A stretch of DNA of 64,000 bases, from contig NZ_CP063989.1 of assembly GCF_014595995.2 (NCBI RefSeq), forward strand, positions 1,302,001 to 1,366,000. Direction: 5' to 3'. Each line of letters opens with the position of its first letter. Position 1 is the stretch's first letter. This stretch comes from Actinomyces respiraculi. GTDB lineage: Bacteria; Actinomycetota; Actinomycetes; Actinomycetales; Actinomycetaceae. This document shows positions 51,098 to 61,107 of this stretch, piece after piece. The notes beneath the pieces were generated by a model. The model was not told the origin of the DNA. It made no database searches and saw only the letters and a program-made list of their open reading frames with translations. The translations under genes and the position numbers were made by a program.

Positions 51098-51997
51098 TCA
51101 GGGCAGCGTGAGCACCTGCGCGCCGGTCTCGGTGACGACGAGCGTGTGCTCGAACTGGGCGGTGCGGGAGCGGTCCCGGGTCACCACGGTCCAGCCGTCA
51201 TCCCACTGCTCCCAGTCCTGGGAGCCGAGAGTGAGCATCGGCTCAATGGTGAAGACCATGCCCACCTCCATCACCTCGGCGTGCAGGGGCGCGGCGTCGT
51301 AGTGCGGGATGATGAGGCCCGAGTGGAAGGCCTCACCGACGCCGTGGCCGGTGTAGTCGCGCACGACGCCGTAGTCGAAGCGCCTGGCGTAGCGCTCGAT
51401 GACCCGGCCGATGACATTGACCTCGCGCCCCGGGCGCACCGCCTTGATCCCGCGGTTCATGGCCTCGCGGGTGCGCTCGATGAGCAGGAGGGTCTCGGGG
51501 TCCGTCTCGCCTACCGCGTAGGTGGCGTTCGTGTCCCCGTGGACGCCGTCGACATAGGCCGTGACATCAAGGTTGATGAGATCGCCCTCGTTGAGCACGG
51601 TCGAGTCCGGGATGCCGTGGCAGATGACCTCATTGACCGAGGTGCAGATCGACTTCGGGAAGCCCATGTAGCCCAGGCACGAGGGGTAGGCGCCGTGGTC
51701 GCACAGGTACTCGTGGGCAATGCGGTCGAGCTCGTCGGTCGTCACCCCCGGCGCGATGGCGGCGGCGGCCTCAGCCATGGCGCGTGCCGCGATCCTGCCG
51801 GCCACCCGGATGCGCTCGATGGTCTCGGCGTCCTTGACGTCCGGGGCGCTCACGCGCTCGGGGCCGTCGTGGAACATGTACTCGGGGCGGGCGATGGAAC
51901 GGGGCACGTGCCGCTCAGGTGAGAGCTCGCCCTTGGTGAGGGTGCCTCGGGGGGCGCGGTCCGCCAGCGCGGCGGCGCTCAGGATCGGGTTCGTCAT
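51098..51997 (-). CDS. map: Methionine aminopeptidase, type I
   Basis: 299 aa. It removes the initiator methionine. Metal ligands are recognisable: the two Asp in [15 protein letters not shown], the His in [14 protein letters not shown], the Glu in FTIEPML and the Glu in QFEHTLVV. The N-terminal extension of about 45 residues (up to [17 protein letters not shown]) is the actinobacterial/MetAP1c kind, with a [10 protein letters not shown] segment. Start is ATG 51997, with TATGCT (52004-52009, minus strand) 6 nt upstream, so leaderless. Confidence 0.96.
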   Translation of the reverse strand: MTNPILSAAALADRAPRGTLTKGELSPERHVPRSIARPEYMFHDGPERVSAPDVKDAETIERIRVAGRIAARAMAEAAAAIAPGVTTDELDRIAHEYLCDHGAYPSCLGYMGFPKSICTSVNEVICHGIPDSTVLNEGDLINLDVTAYVDGVHGDTNATYAVGETDPETLLLIERTREAMNRGIKAVRPGREVNVIGRVIERYARRFDYGVVRDYTGHGVGEAFHSGLIIPHYDAAPLHAEVMEVGMVFTIEPMLTLGSQDWEQWDDGWTVVTRDRSRTAQFEHTLVVTETGAQVLTLP

Positions 51998-52081
51998 GGC
52001 GACAGCATAGGAGCGTGCCCGTGGACCTCAGCCACCCCGAGCCCGTCGCCTCAGGGGCCGGGCGGGTCTCGTCGTCGGGGC

Positions 52082-53026
52082 TCAGGAGTCGAACCAGTGC
52101 TCGGCCGTCGGGAAGGCGGCGGAGCGCACCGCCTCGCCGTAGTCCTGCGCGGCCTCGCGCAGCGCCTGACCCACCTCGCCGAAGCGGCGGGCGAAGCGCG
52201 GTGTCCAGTCCGTCATCCCCGCCATGTCGGACCACACGAGCACCTGGCCGTCACAGCGCGCCCCCGCACCGATGCCGATGGTCGGCACCGGGGAGGCCTC
52301 GGTCACACGCGCGGCCACCGGCTCCGGCACCATCTCCAGCACGACGGCGACGGCACCCGCCTCGGCCAGCAGGCGCACGTCCTCGATCATCGCCTCTGCG
52401 GCGGCCTCGCCCCGGCCCTGGACCCGGAAGCCGCCGAGCTTGTTGACCGATTGGGGGGTGAAGCCCACGTGGGCGACCACCGGGATCCCGGCCTGCGTCA
52501 GCATCCGCACCGCGTCCGCCCGTTGGCGCCCACCCTCGAGCTTGACGGCGTTCGCCCCGACTTTGACCAGGCGCACCGCCGAGGCCAGCGCCTGCCCGGG
52601 ACCCGCCTCGTAGGAGCCGAAGGGCAGGTCCGCCACCACCAGCGCACGCCTGACCGCCCGTGCCACCGAGCGGGTCGCCACGACCATCTCGTCCAGCTCG
52701 ACCGGCAGGGTCGAGTCATAGCCGAGCACCACGTTGCCCACCGAGTCGCCCACGAGCAGCACGTCCGTGCCGGCCTCGTCCAGGATCCGGGCCGTGAGCG
52801 CGTCGTAGGCGGTGAGCCACACCTGTTGGCGGCCCTCCTGGCGCCACTGGGCCAGGTGGTGCACCCGCACCCGCCGGGGCGGGGCCTGCGTGTCAGTGGC
52901 CGTCGGGGCGGGTGCGGACGACGCCGTCGGACCGCCGGGCACAGCAGAGCCGTAGGGCGCGCCGGCCTCAGCGGCAGCGGAGGAGGACTTCTGGGACTCG
53001 GGGGAGGAACCGGCCGGACACGTCAT
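52082..53026 (-). CDS. panB: 3-methyl-2-oxobutanoate hydroxymethyltransferase
   Basis: 314 aa enzyme of pantothenate synthesis that adds a hydroxymethyl group from methylene-THF to ketoisovalerate. Motifs: MLTAYDALTARILDEAGTDV, LLVGDSVGNVVLGYDSTLPV (metal Asp), VKLEGG, IPVVAHVGFTPQSVNKLGGF, TIGIGAGARCDGQVLVWSDM. The N-terminal 50 residues are extra and low-complexity compared with the usual 265-280 aa, so the true start may be internal. A -10-like CATAAG (53035-53040, minus strand) is 8 nt before ATG 53026, which supports the long form. panC is not in the window. Confidence 0.94.
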   Translation of the reverse strand: MTCPAGSSPESQKSSSAAAEAGAPYGSAVPGGPTASSAPAPTATDTQAPPRRVRVHHLAQWRQEGRQQVWLTAYDALTARILDEAGTDVLLVGDSVGNVVLGYDSTLPVELDEMVVATRSVARAVRRALVVADLPFGSYEAGPGQALASAVRLVKVGANAVKLEGGRQRADAVRMLTQAGIPVVAHVGFTPQSVNKLGGFRVQGRGEAAAEAMIEDVRLLAEAGAVAVVLEMVPEPVAARVTEASPVPTIGIGAGARCDGQVLVWSDMAGMTDWTPRFARRFGEVGQALREAAQDYGEAVRSAAFPTAEHWFDS

Positions 53027-53118
53027 GACCCCACCTTATGCCGCGTACCACGACACCGACACGTGCACGCGCGGCATGATAGAAGCCGGTACCAGTGTCC
53101 CCGCCAGGAAGGCCCACC

Positions 53119-54450
53119 ATGGACAAGCAGCAGGAGTACGTTCTTCGCGCCATTGAGGAGCGTGACATCCGCTTCGTGCGCCTGTGGTTCACCGACGTCC
53201 TCGGCCAGCTCAAGTCCGTGGCCATCGCCCCCGCCGAGGTCGAGAGCGCCTTCGAGGAGGGCATCGGCTTCGACGGCTCCGCCATCGAGGGACTGACCCG
53301 GGTCTACGAGTCCGACATGCTGCTCGCCCCCGACCCCTCCACCTTCCAGATGCTGCCCTGGCGCGAGGGGGAGAACGGCGTCGCCCGCATGTTCTGCGAC
53401 GTGCTCACCCCCGACGGCGAGACCGTGCGCACGGACCCCCGCGCCGTCCTCGAGCGCCAGATCGCCCGTGTCGCCGAGGCCGGCTTCACCTGCTACGTCC
53501 ACCCCGAGATCGAGTTCTACCTCGTCAACCGCGGCACCGACGGACGCATCACCCCCACCGACCACGCCGGCTACTTCGACCACGTCCCGGGTGGGACCGC
53601 CCACGACTTCCGCCGCCACGCCATTCTCATGCTCGAGCAGATGGGCATCAGCGTCGAGTTCTCCCACCATGAGGGCGGGCCCGGCCAGAACGAGATCGAC
53701 CTGCGCTTCGCCGACGCCCTGTCCACCGCCGACAACATCATGACCTTCCGCGCCGTCGTCGAGGAGGTCGCCATGCAGTCCGGCTGCGTGGCCACCTTCA
53801 TGCCCAAGCCCTTCGTCGGCCAGCCCGGCTCCGGCATGCACACGCACTTCTCCCTCTTCGAGGGCGACCGCAACGCCTTCTACGACCCCACCGCCCAGTA
53901 CCAGCTCTCCGCCACCGGCCGCGCCTTCGTCGCCGGGCTGCTGCGCCACGCCAGCGAGATCACAGCCGTCACCAACCAGCACGTCAACTCCTACAAGCGC
54001 CTGTGGGGCGGTGACGAGGCCCCCAGCTACGTCTGCTGGGGCCACGCCAACCGCTCCGCCCTCGTGCGGGTGCCCAACCACAAGCCGGGCAAGGCCCAGT
54101 CCGCCCGCATCGAGTACCGCGGCATCGACTCCGCCGCCAACCCCTACCTCGCCTTCGCCGTCATCCTCGCCGCCGGCCTCAAGGGCATCGAGGAGGGCTA
54201 CGAGCTGCCCCCGGAGGCAGAGGACGACGTCTGGCAGCTGTCCGAGTCCGAGCGCGCCGCGCTGGGGATCGGTGCCCTGCCGACCTCACTCAAGCGTGCT
54301 GTCGGCGCCATGGGCGAGTCCGACCTCGTGGCCGACACCCTCGGTGAGGACGCCTTCGAGTTCTTCATGCGCAACAAGCGCCGCGAGTACCGCGCCTACG
54401 ACGCGCAGGTCACCGACTTCGAGCTCTCCCAGTTCTTCCCACGGATCTGA
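53119..54450 (+). CDS. glnA2: Glutamine synthetase, GlnA2 type
   Basis: 443 aa. Starts at ATG 53119 after CAGGAAGGCCCACC. Active-site motifs are IGFDGSAIEG, VHPEIEFYLV, GGPGQNEIDLRF, HTHFSLFEGDRN, YKRLWGGDEAPSYVCW and RIEYRGIDSAANPYLAFAVI. The loop that holds the adenylylated Tyr in GlnA1 is DDVWQLSESER here, with no Tyr, as in other GlnA2 proteins. It should therefore not be controlled by GlnE, although glnE follows directly (13 bp after the stop). It is somewhat shorter than GlnA1. Confidence 0.95.
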   Translation: MDKQQEYVLRAIEERDIRFVRLWFTDVLGQLKSVAIAPAEVESAFEEGIGFDGSAIEGLTRVYESDMLLAPDPSTFQMLPWREGENGVARMFCDVLTPDGETVRTDPRAVLERQIARVAEAGFTCYVHPEIEFYLVNRGTDGRITPTDHAGYFDHVPGGTAHDFRRHAILMLEQMGISVEFSHHEGGPGQNEIDLRFADALSTADNIMTFRAVVEEVAMQSGCVATFMPKPFVGQPGSGMHTHFSLFEGDRNAFYDPTAQYQLSATGRAFVAGLLRHASEITAVTNQHVNSYKRLWGGDEAPSYVCWGHANRSALVRVPNHKPGKAQSARIEYRGIDSAANPYLAFAVILAAGLKGIEEGYELPPEAEDDVWQLSESERAALGIGALPTSLKRAVGAMGESDLVADTLGEDAFEFFMRNKRREYRAYDAQVTDFELSQFFPRI

Positions 54451-54463
54451 CCCGGGAGGCACG

Positions 54464-57400
54464 GTGGAGGCCGCACACACGCACGCACCGGGGGCTCCGG
54501 CGGGCTCCCTGGGCGGCCCGCGCACGAGGAGCACGCGCTCACGGCTGCTCGCAGCGGGCTTCACGGACACCACCAGGGCCCAGACCTGCCTTGAGGAGCC
54601 GGGGCTTGGTCTCGACGGCGACACCGACGTCCTCATCGAGGCGCTGGGGCGCACCGCGGACCCGGACCTCGCGCTGCTGACCCTCCTGCGGCTGCTCGCG
54701 GCCTGCGACGGGCGCACCCGTGCCGAGCTGCACGGCCTCCTGCACGGGCTCGTGCACAGCGCGGCGGGGCCCGAGCAGAACACGGCCTCCGCCCCCTCCG
54801 GCACACACCTGCAGCGGCTTCTCGCCGTCCTGGGCTCCTCACGCGCCCTGGGCGACTTCCTCGTCTCCCATCCCGAACGCATCCGGTCACTGGGCCCCGC
54901 CTGCGCCCCGGAGGCCGACGACGACGCCTTCACCGCCGCTGTCCACGAGCGGGTCGCCACCGCCACCGCCCGGGCCCTTGAGAACGGGGACCGGCCCGTG
55001 GCCGAGGCGACGAGTGCGCTGCGCGCCGCCTACTACAGCGAGCTGCTCGGTGTCGCCGCGGACGATCTGACGAGCACGGACCCCTTGGCGCACGTGAGCA
55101 CGGCCGCCACCCGCCTGAGCGCACTGGCCGACGCCGCCCTCGACGCCGGGCTCGCCGTCGCCCGCGCCGCCGTCGGGCCGGCCTGCGACGACGTTGCCCT
55201 GGCCGTCATCGCACTGGGTAAGACCGGGGCGCGCGAGCTCAACTACATCTCCGACGTCGACGTCGTCTACGTCGTCGGACCCGCCGACGCGGGCGACGCC
55301 CCGCCGGAGGCCCACCTGCTCGAGGTCGGCACAGCCCTCGCCCTTGAGCTCGCCCGCGTCGTCTCCGGCCCCAGCGACGAGCCGGCGCTGTGGCCGCTCG
55401 ACACGGGCCTGCGGCCCGAGGGCAAGGACGGCGCCCTGGTGCGCACCCTGGACTCCCACGTGGCCTACTACGAGCGCTGGGCCTCCTCCTGGGAGTTCCA
55501 GGCCCTGCTCAAGGCCCGCGCCTGCGCCGGCGACCGGGCTCTCGGAGCCGCCTACGAGCAGGCCGTCGCCCCCTTCGTGTGGAGCGCCAGCCTGCGCGAG
55601 AACTTCGTCGACGACGCCCAGGCGATGCGCCGCAGGGTCGAGCGCGAGTCCTTGCGCCCCGGCACCCCCGACCGTCGCATCAAGCTGGGCCCCGGGGGCC
55701 TGCGGGACGTCGAGTTCACCGTCCAACTCCTCCAGCTCGTCCACGGGCGCGGGGATGAGGCCCTGCGCGTGCCCGGGACCCTCGACGCCCTCGACGCCCT
55801 GACCGCGGGCGGCTACGTCTCCAGGCAGGACTCGGCGGCACTGGCGGACGACTACCGGGTCCTGCGCCTGCTGGAGCACCGCAGCCAGCTCTTCCGCCTG
55901 TGCCGCACCCACGAGCTGCCCGCCCGCGACGAGGACCTGCGGCGCATCGGCAGGGCCCTGCCCCCGCCCGGCGAGGGCACCGTGGCGGGCAGTGACCTGG
56001 CCGTCCACCGGGCGCTGGAGCACAGCAGCCTCGCCGAGCCCGCCACCCTGCGGGCCATGTTCGAGGCCACCCGCAGACGGGTGCGCGACATCCACGAGCA
56101 GATCTACTACCGGCCCTTGCTGGGGGCGGCCGCGCGCCTGACGGCCGACGAGATGACCATGACGGCCCAGGCGGCGCGCGAGCGCCTGACCGCCGGCGGC
56201 TACCTCGACCCCGACGGCGCCCTGCACCACATCCAGGCCCTCACCGAGGGCGTCAGCCGCCGGGCCGCCATCCAGCGCCAGCTCCTGCCCGTCATCATCG
56301 GCTGGCTGGCCGACGGCCCCGACCCGGACTCGGGGCTGCTGTCCTTCAGGCGCCTGTCCGAGGCCATCGGGGGCTCGCACTGGTACCTGGCGACCCTGCG
56401 CGACTCGCCTTCGGCGGCGCGACGCCTGTGCCTCGTGCTCTCCGGAGCGCGCTGGACCACGGACCTGCTGGCTGAGCGCCCCGAGGCCATCGCCTGGCTT
56501 GACGACGACGCCGAGCTGGCTCCACGCGAGCCCGGCGCCCTGGAGGAGGAGGTCTCGCGGCTGCTGCACCGGCGCGTGCTGGACGCCGAGGACGAGCAGG
56601 AGCGTGAGCGGCAGGCTGACGATGCCGTTCACGCCGTCATGTCCCTGCGCTCGCGTGAGCTGCTGCGGGCGGCGCTGGCCGACTCCCTCTTCGGCCTGGA
56701 CCCGCGCCGCACCGCGCGCATGCTCACCGACGCCACCGACGCCGCCATCGCGGGGGTCCTGCACATCGCCCTGGCCCTCGTGCTCTCCGAGCGTGAGGGC
56801 GGTGCGGGTGAGGGTCCCGACGACGACGGCCGGTGGCTCACGGCCCGGGCCCGGCACGCCGTCATCGCCATGGGGCGCCTCGGCGGCCGGGAGACCTCCT
56901 ACTGCTCCGACGCCGACCTGCTCTTCGTGCACGAGGCCGTCGCGGGTGCCGATGAGCACGAGGCCGCCCAGGAGGCGGAGGCCGTTGCCCGCACGGTCCT
57001 CAGGCTGCTCGCCACCGCCCGTCCCCACCCGCTGGAGGCGGATGCGGGTCTGCGTCCCGAGGGCCGGCAGGGTCCGATGAGTCGTTCCCTGGCCTCCTAC
57101 GCCACCTACTACGAGCGTTGGATGAGTGCCTGGGAGCGCCAGGCGCTGCTGCGTGCCCGCCCCTGCGCGGGTGACCGGGCGCTGGGCCAGGCCTTCCTCA
57201 CGCTCGTCGCCCCGCTGCGCTGGTCGGAGGAGGGTGCGGACGAGTCCTGCTTGCGCGAGGTGCGTCGGCTCAAGGCCCGCATGGAGTCCGAGCGCATGCC
57301 TCGCGGTACGGACCCACACCGGCACCTCAAGCTCGGGCCGGGCGGCCTGTCCGACGTCGAGTGGGCCGTCCAAGTCCTCCAGCTCACCCACGCCGGGCGA

Positions 57401-57955
57401 GTGGCGGCCGTGCGCACCACCTCCACGCTTGAGGCGCTTGAGGCGGCGCGCACGGCCGGGTTGCTCAGCGCCGCCGAGGCCCGTGTCCTGAGCGAGGCCT
57501 GGCTGCTGGCCACGCGGGTGCGGGCCGCGAATGTCGTGGGTGCGGGCAGGACCGTGGCGGCCAGGGCGGATGTCCTGCCCTCAGACCCGCGCGACGTGCG
57601 CGTCGTCGGGCGCCTGCTCGGCCTGGAGCCCGGGCATGAGCGTGAGCTGGAGGACCTGTACCGGCGTGCCGCCCGCCACGCCCGTCCGGTGGCCGAGCGC
57701 CTCGTCTTCGGGGCTCGCCAGGCGCTTCCTGACGACCCCGCCTCACCGACCATGGCGACCTCCTCGCTCGTGGGTGGGGCGGACCCGTCGCGGACTCTGC
57801 CGACCACCGCCGCGCGTTCCAGGGCGCGTGAGGTCGGCCGGGGGAGTGCCGCGTCGTCGGCACCGGGCGGCACGACGTCGAACCCGGGCGGCAGGCGGCT
57901 GCCGCCCGGGCAGGGGCGCGTGCGCCGCCGCAACGGCCCTTACCCCTGGTCCTGA
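54464..57955 (+). CDS. glnE: Glutamine synthetase adenylyltransferase/adenylyl-removing enzyme
   Basis: 1163 aa bifunctional regulator of GlnA1 activity. The N-terminal nucleotidyltransferase (deadenylylation) motif is GKTGARELNYISDVDVVYVV at about residue 252. The C-terminal one (adenylylation) is GRLGGRETSYCSDADLLFVH at about 805. Each is followed by its helical region (LRPEGKDGALVRTLDSHVAY, LRPEGRQGPMSRSLASYATY). Start choice: GTG 54464 with GGGAGG 4 nt upstream. The open frame reaching back to 54011 is a shadow of glnA2. The last 75 residues are an unusual Ser/Thr/Gly/Arg-rich tail. Element E starts 21 bp after the stop. Confidence 0.95.
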   Translation: MEAAHTHAPGAPAGSLGGPRTRSTRSRLLAAGFTDTTRAQTCLEEPGLGLDGDTDVLIEALGRTADPDLALLTLLRLLAACDGRTRAELHGLLHGLVHSAAGPEQNTASAPSGTHLQRLLAVLGSSRALGDFLVSHPERIRSLGPACAPEADDDAFTAAVHERVATATARALENGDRPVAEATSALRAAYYSELLGVAADDLTSTDPLAHVSTAATRLSALADAALDAGLAVARAAVGPACDDVALAVIALGKTGARELNYISDVDVVYVVGPADAGDAPPEAHLLEVGTALALELARVVSGPSDEPALWPLDTGLRPEGKDGALVRTLDSHVAYYERWASSWEFQALLKARACAGDRALGAAYEQAVAPFVWSASLRENFVDDAQAMRRRVERESLRPGTPDRRIKLGPGGLRDVEFTVQLLQLVHGRGDEALRVPGTLDALDALTAGGYVSRQDSAALADDYRVLRLLEHRSQLFRLCRTHELPARDEDLRRIGRALPPPGEGTVAGSDLAVHRALEHSSLAEPATLRAMFEATRRRVRDIHEQIYYRPLLGAAARLTADEMTMTAQAARERLTAGGYLDPDGALHHIQALTEGVSRRAAIQRQLLPVIIGWLADGPDPDSGLLSFRRLSEAIGGSHWYLATLRDSPSAARRLCLVLSGARWTTDLLAERPEAIAWLDDDAELAPREPGALEEEVSRLLHRRVLDAEDEQERERQADDAVHAVMSLRSRELLRAALADSLFGLDPRRTARMLTDATDAAIAGVLHIALALVLSEREGGAGEGPDDDGRWLTARARHAVIAMGRLGGRETSYCSDADLLFVHEAVAGADEHEAAQEAEAVARTVLRLLATARPHPLEADAGLRPEGRQGPMSRSLASYATYYERWMSAWERQALLRARPCAGDRALGQAFLTLVAPLRWSEEGADESCLREVRRLKARMESERMPRGTDPHRHLKLGPGGLSDVEWAVQVLQLTHAGRVAAVRTTSTLEALEAARTAGLLSAAEARVLSEAWLLATRVRAANVVGAGRTVAARADVLPSDPRDVRVVGRLLGLEPGHERELEDLYRRAARHARPVAERLVFGARQALPDDPASPTMATSSLVGGADPSRTLPTTAARSRAREVGRGSAASSAPGGTTSNPGGRRLPPGQGRVRRRNGPYPWS

Positions 57956-57975
57956 CGCCCCCGGCCCTCGCCCAA

Positions 57976-58509
57976 CTCCTCGGTCTGCTCTGGAGAGCAC
58001 GGTGTTTGGCAACGGTTGGTGCCCGCCGTACGCACACCAGCGCGGTGCAGGCGGGTGTCGTGGGGCCCGGGGGTGGGGCTTGCACGCTCACGCTTTTCGA
58101 CACTCGTCGGCAACGGCGCCATTGCTAGGGTTTGTCGACTGGTGCTCTCCAGTGCGTCGGCTCCCATGTGCATGGGGGTTGCCCGTGCACATGGGAGCTT
58201 GGGCCACCACCGCAAACCGCAGTGCAACCGTTAACACCTGTCACATGAGCGTGCGAGCCCCCCTGTCGGCAGCCTGCGGGGCACGCCCCGGGCCCCGTCG
58301 GCGGCCGGTCACCGACGGATGCCGGCACCAGGCTCAAACCGTCACGGGCGCGGCGGGGTGTGCTGGAGGAGACCACCACCACGACCAGCCAGAAACCCCA
58401 CCCCCCACAAACCCCGGAACTGTCACCGATGCCCTGGGACAGAACTGCCAGCGACGCCCTAAGACACCACAACAGCACAACACCGCACTCACGAGCGCAA
58501 AACGAGGAG
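57976..58509. mobile_element. Non-coding intergenic element E, inverted copy of element B
   Basis: It fills the 598-bp gene-free gap 57956-58553. Outer ends are CTCCTCGGTCTGCTCTGGAG (57976 on) and GAGCGCAAAACGAGGAG (58493-58509), inverted. The reverse complement aligns throughout with 19245-19800: shared blocks include GGTTTCTGGCTGGTCGTGGT, GACGGTTTGAGCCTGG, GCTCGCACGCTCATGTGACR, GTTAACGGTTGCACTG and CGACGAGTGTCGAAAAG. A perfect 11-bp hairpin lies at 58161-58197. The right side holds the inner end TGTGGTGTCTTAGGGCG (inverted), while the left inner end is missing. No protein-like frame. Confidence 0.78.
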
Positions 58510-58553
58510 GTGGGGGATCAGGGACGGGTGCCGGGGCCTGGCAGGATGGGGGC

Positions 58554-59210
58554 GTGAAGCTCATCCTTGTGCGCCACGGCCGCACCATCGCCAATGTCAT
58601 GGGGGCGCTGGACACCGCCTTCCCCGGCAACGACCTCGACGCCGTGGGCCGCGCCCAGGCCGAGGCCCTGCCCGAGCGCCTGACCACCGGGCTGCTGGGC
58701 ACCGTGGGCTCCCTGTGGGTCTCGCCCATCGAGCGCGCACGGCAGACCATCGCCCCCATTGAGCGGGCCACGGGCCGTGAGGCACACGTTCGCTCCGGTC
58801 TGCGCGAGGTCCTGGCCGGTGACCTGGAGATGCACACGGACCGCGAGTCGGTCCTGTGCTACACCGACACCACACGCGCCTGGATGGTGGGACGGCTCCA
58901 CGCCCGTCTGCCGGGCTCGCCGGAGAACGGGCAGGACACCTTCGAGCGTTTCGACGCCGTGGTGCGCGAGGCCGCCCAGGCAGCCGGGCAGGTGGCCGGG
59001 CAGGAGGAGCAGCGACCTGACGCCCTGCTGGTCGCGCACGGCACGATCCTGCGCCTGTGGGCGGCGCTGGCCGCGGCCCCCGGTGCCGGGGTGGACCCCG
59101 CCTGGATCGCGGACCACCCCATGGCCAACGCGGGTATCTCCGTCGTCGAGGGTGACCCCGGGCGGGGATGGGTGCTGCGCTCCTGGGCCGACGGCACCTG
59201 GAGCGCCTGA
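58554..59210 (+). CDS. Histidine phosphatase family protein
   Basis: 218 aa. The phosphoglycerate-mutase-like fold has its nucleophile His in [10 protein letters not shown] (residue 8). The second Arg is in [11 protein letters not shown], the acidic residue in [10 protein letters not shown] and the second His in [12 protein letters not shown]. Substrate is unknown; relatives act on phosphorylated sugars or small phosphoesters. Start is GTG 58554, 6 nt after CAGGAT (58542-58547), so probably leaderless. The longer open frame upstream runs through element E and is spurious. Confidence 0.9.
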   Translation: MKLILVRHGRTIANVMGALDTAFPGNDLDAVGRAQAEALPERLTTGLLGTVGSLWVSPIERARQTIAPIERATGREAHVRSGLREVLAGDLEMHTDRESVLCYTDTTRAWMVGRLHARLPGSPENGQDTFERFDAVVREAAQAAGQVAGQEEQRPDALLVAHGTILRLWAALAAAPGAGVDPAWIADHPMANAGISVVEGDPGRGWVLRSWADGTWSA

Positions 59211-59254
59211 GCCCGCTTGTCGCCCGGGCCGTGCCGCACGCCGTCGGAACACGA

Positions 59255-59292
59255 ACCGTCCCGGCCGGGCCGAGACGGCCGACCGGGACGGT
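59255..59292. terminator. Terminator between phosphatase and ABC transporter genes
   Basis: ACCGTCCCGG (59255-59264) pairs with CCGGGACGGT (59283-59292), 10 bp, with extra G/C pairing in the loop. It lies between convergent genes. Confidence 0.65.
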
Positions 59293-59334
59293 CGAGGGAA
59301 GGCCCGGGGAGGGGCCGATGGTGTCGCCGCGTCC

Positions 59335-60131
<797 letters not shown>

Positions 60132-60135
<4 letters not shown>

Positions 60136-61106
60136 GGGGTGACCTCCAGGAAGGGATCGGGTGTGGTGGTGCCGGCGGCGAGGATCGCCTGCTGGCGTGC
60201 GGGCAGGCCGCGAGCCTTCTTGCCGCCGGAGCCTGTGGGGCCGTCGAAGCCCTTGCCGTAGTAGCGCTCGATGTAGTGCTGGCCGACCATGAGGATCGAG
60301 GTGATGATGATGTACCACAGGGCGGCGACGATGAGCAGCGGGATCGTCTGGTAGGTGGTTGAGGCGTAGGCGTTGGTGACGAAGGTCAGATCCAGCGTGT
60401 AGGGCACGGCCAGGACGAGGGAGGTCGTCTTGAGCATGGAGATCGTCTCGTTGCCCGTGGGCGGGACGATGACGCGCATGGCCTGGGGCAGGATGATGCG
60501 CCTGAGGATCTGGCCCTTGCTCATGCCCAGCGCCCCGGCGGCCTCGCTCTGGCCGACGTCGACACTGGCCAGGCCCGAGCGCACGATCTCCGACAGGTAG
60601 GCGCCCTCGTTGATGCCCAGGCCCAGGATCGCGGCGACAAAGGGCGTGAAGACCGTCGTCGTCTTGAAGGTCAGCAGCTCGGGGCCGAAGGGGACGCCGA
60701 GGCTGAGGTTCTGGTAGAGGGCGGACAGGGCGCCCCAGAAGACGAGCTGGGTGTAGATCGGGGTGCCGCGGAAGAGCCACAGGTAGGCCAGAGCCACCCA
60801 CCGCAGCACCGGGTTGGAGGACTGGCGCATGATCGCCGTCGTCACGGCCAGGACGATGCCGATGGCCATGGCGAGGAAGGTCAGCAGCAGGGTGATGCCG
60901 ACGGCCTGGACGACGCGGACCTCACGGAAGAAGAACCAGACGGTTGCCCAGTGGAACTTGTCGTTGGTCAGCAGCGCGTTGACGAGCATGGCGCTCAGGA
61001 CCAGGACGACGGCGGCGCTGATCCAGGTGCCCGGCCGGGGGACGGGTTTGAGGTGGTTGAGCTGGACGGGGGCGTCCTGCTGCTCGGGTTCGGCGACGGT
61101 GCTCAT
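60132..61106 (-). CDS. Polar amino-acid ABC transporter permease
   Basis: 324 aa HisMQ-type permease. The N-terminus is longer than usual (about 25 polar residues, then a helix at 30-50). The core has [20 protein letters not shown], the [11 protein letters not shown] motif, and the conserved loop [20 protein letters not shown] with [18 protein letters not shown] for ATPase contact. A charged C-terminal tail of about 40 residues is extra. The start lies 1 nt from the binding-protein stop; the ribosome site GGAGGAG is inside the end of that gene, so translation is coupled. Confidence 0.95.
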
Positions 61107-61107
61107 G

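Noticed and set aside
54887..57391. 834-codon open frame antisense to glnE
   Set aside because: It is the complement of glnE with a biased composition and no recognisable domain.
57531..58553. Phosphatase gene beginning far upstream at 57531
   Set aside because: The extension overlaps glnE in another frame and crosses the non-coding element. GTG 58554 starts the conserved fold and has a promoter-like hexamer.
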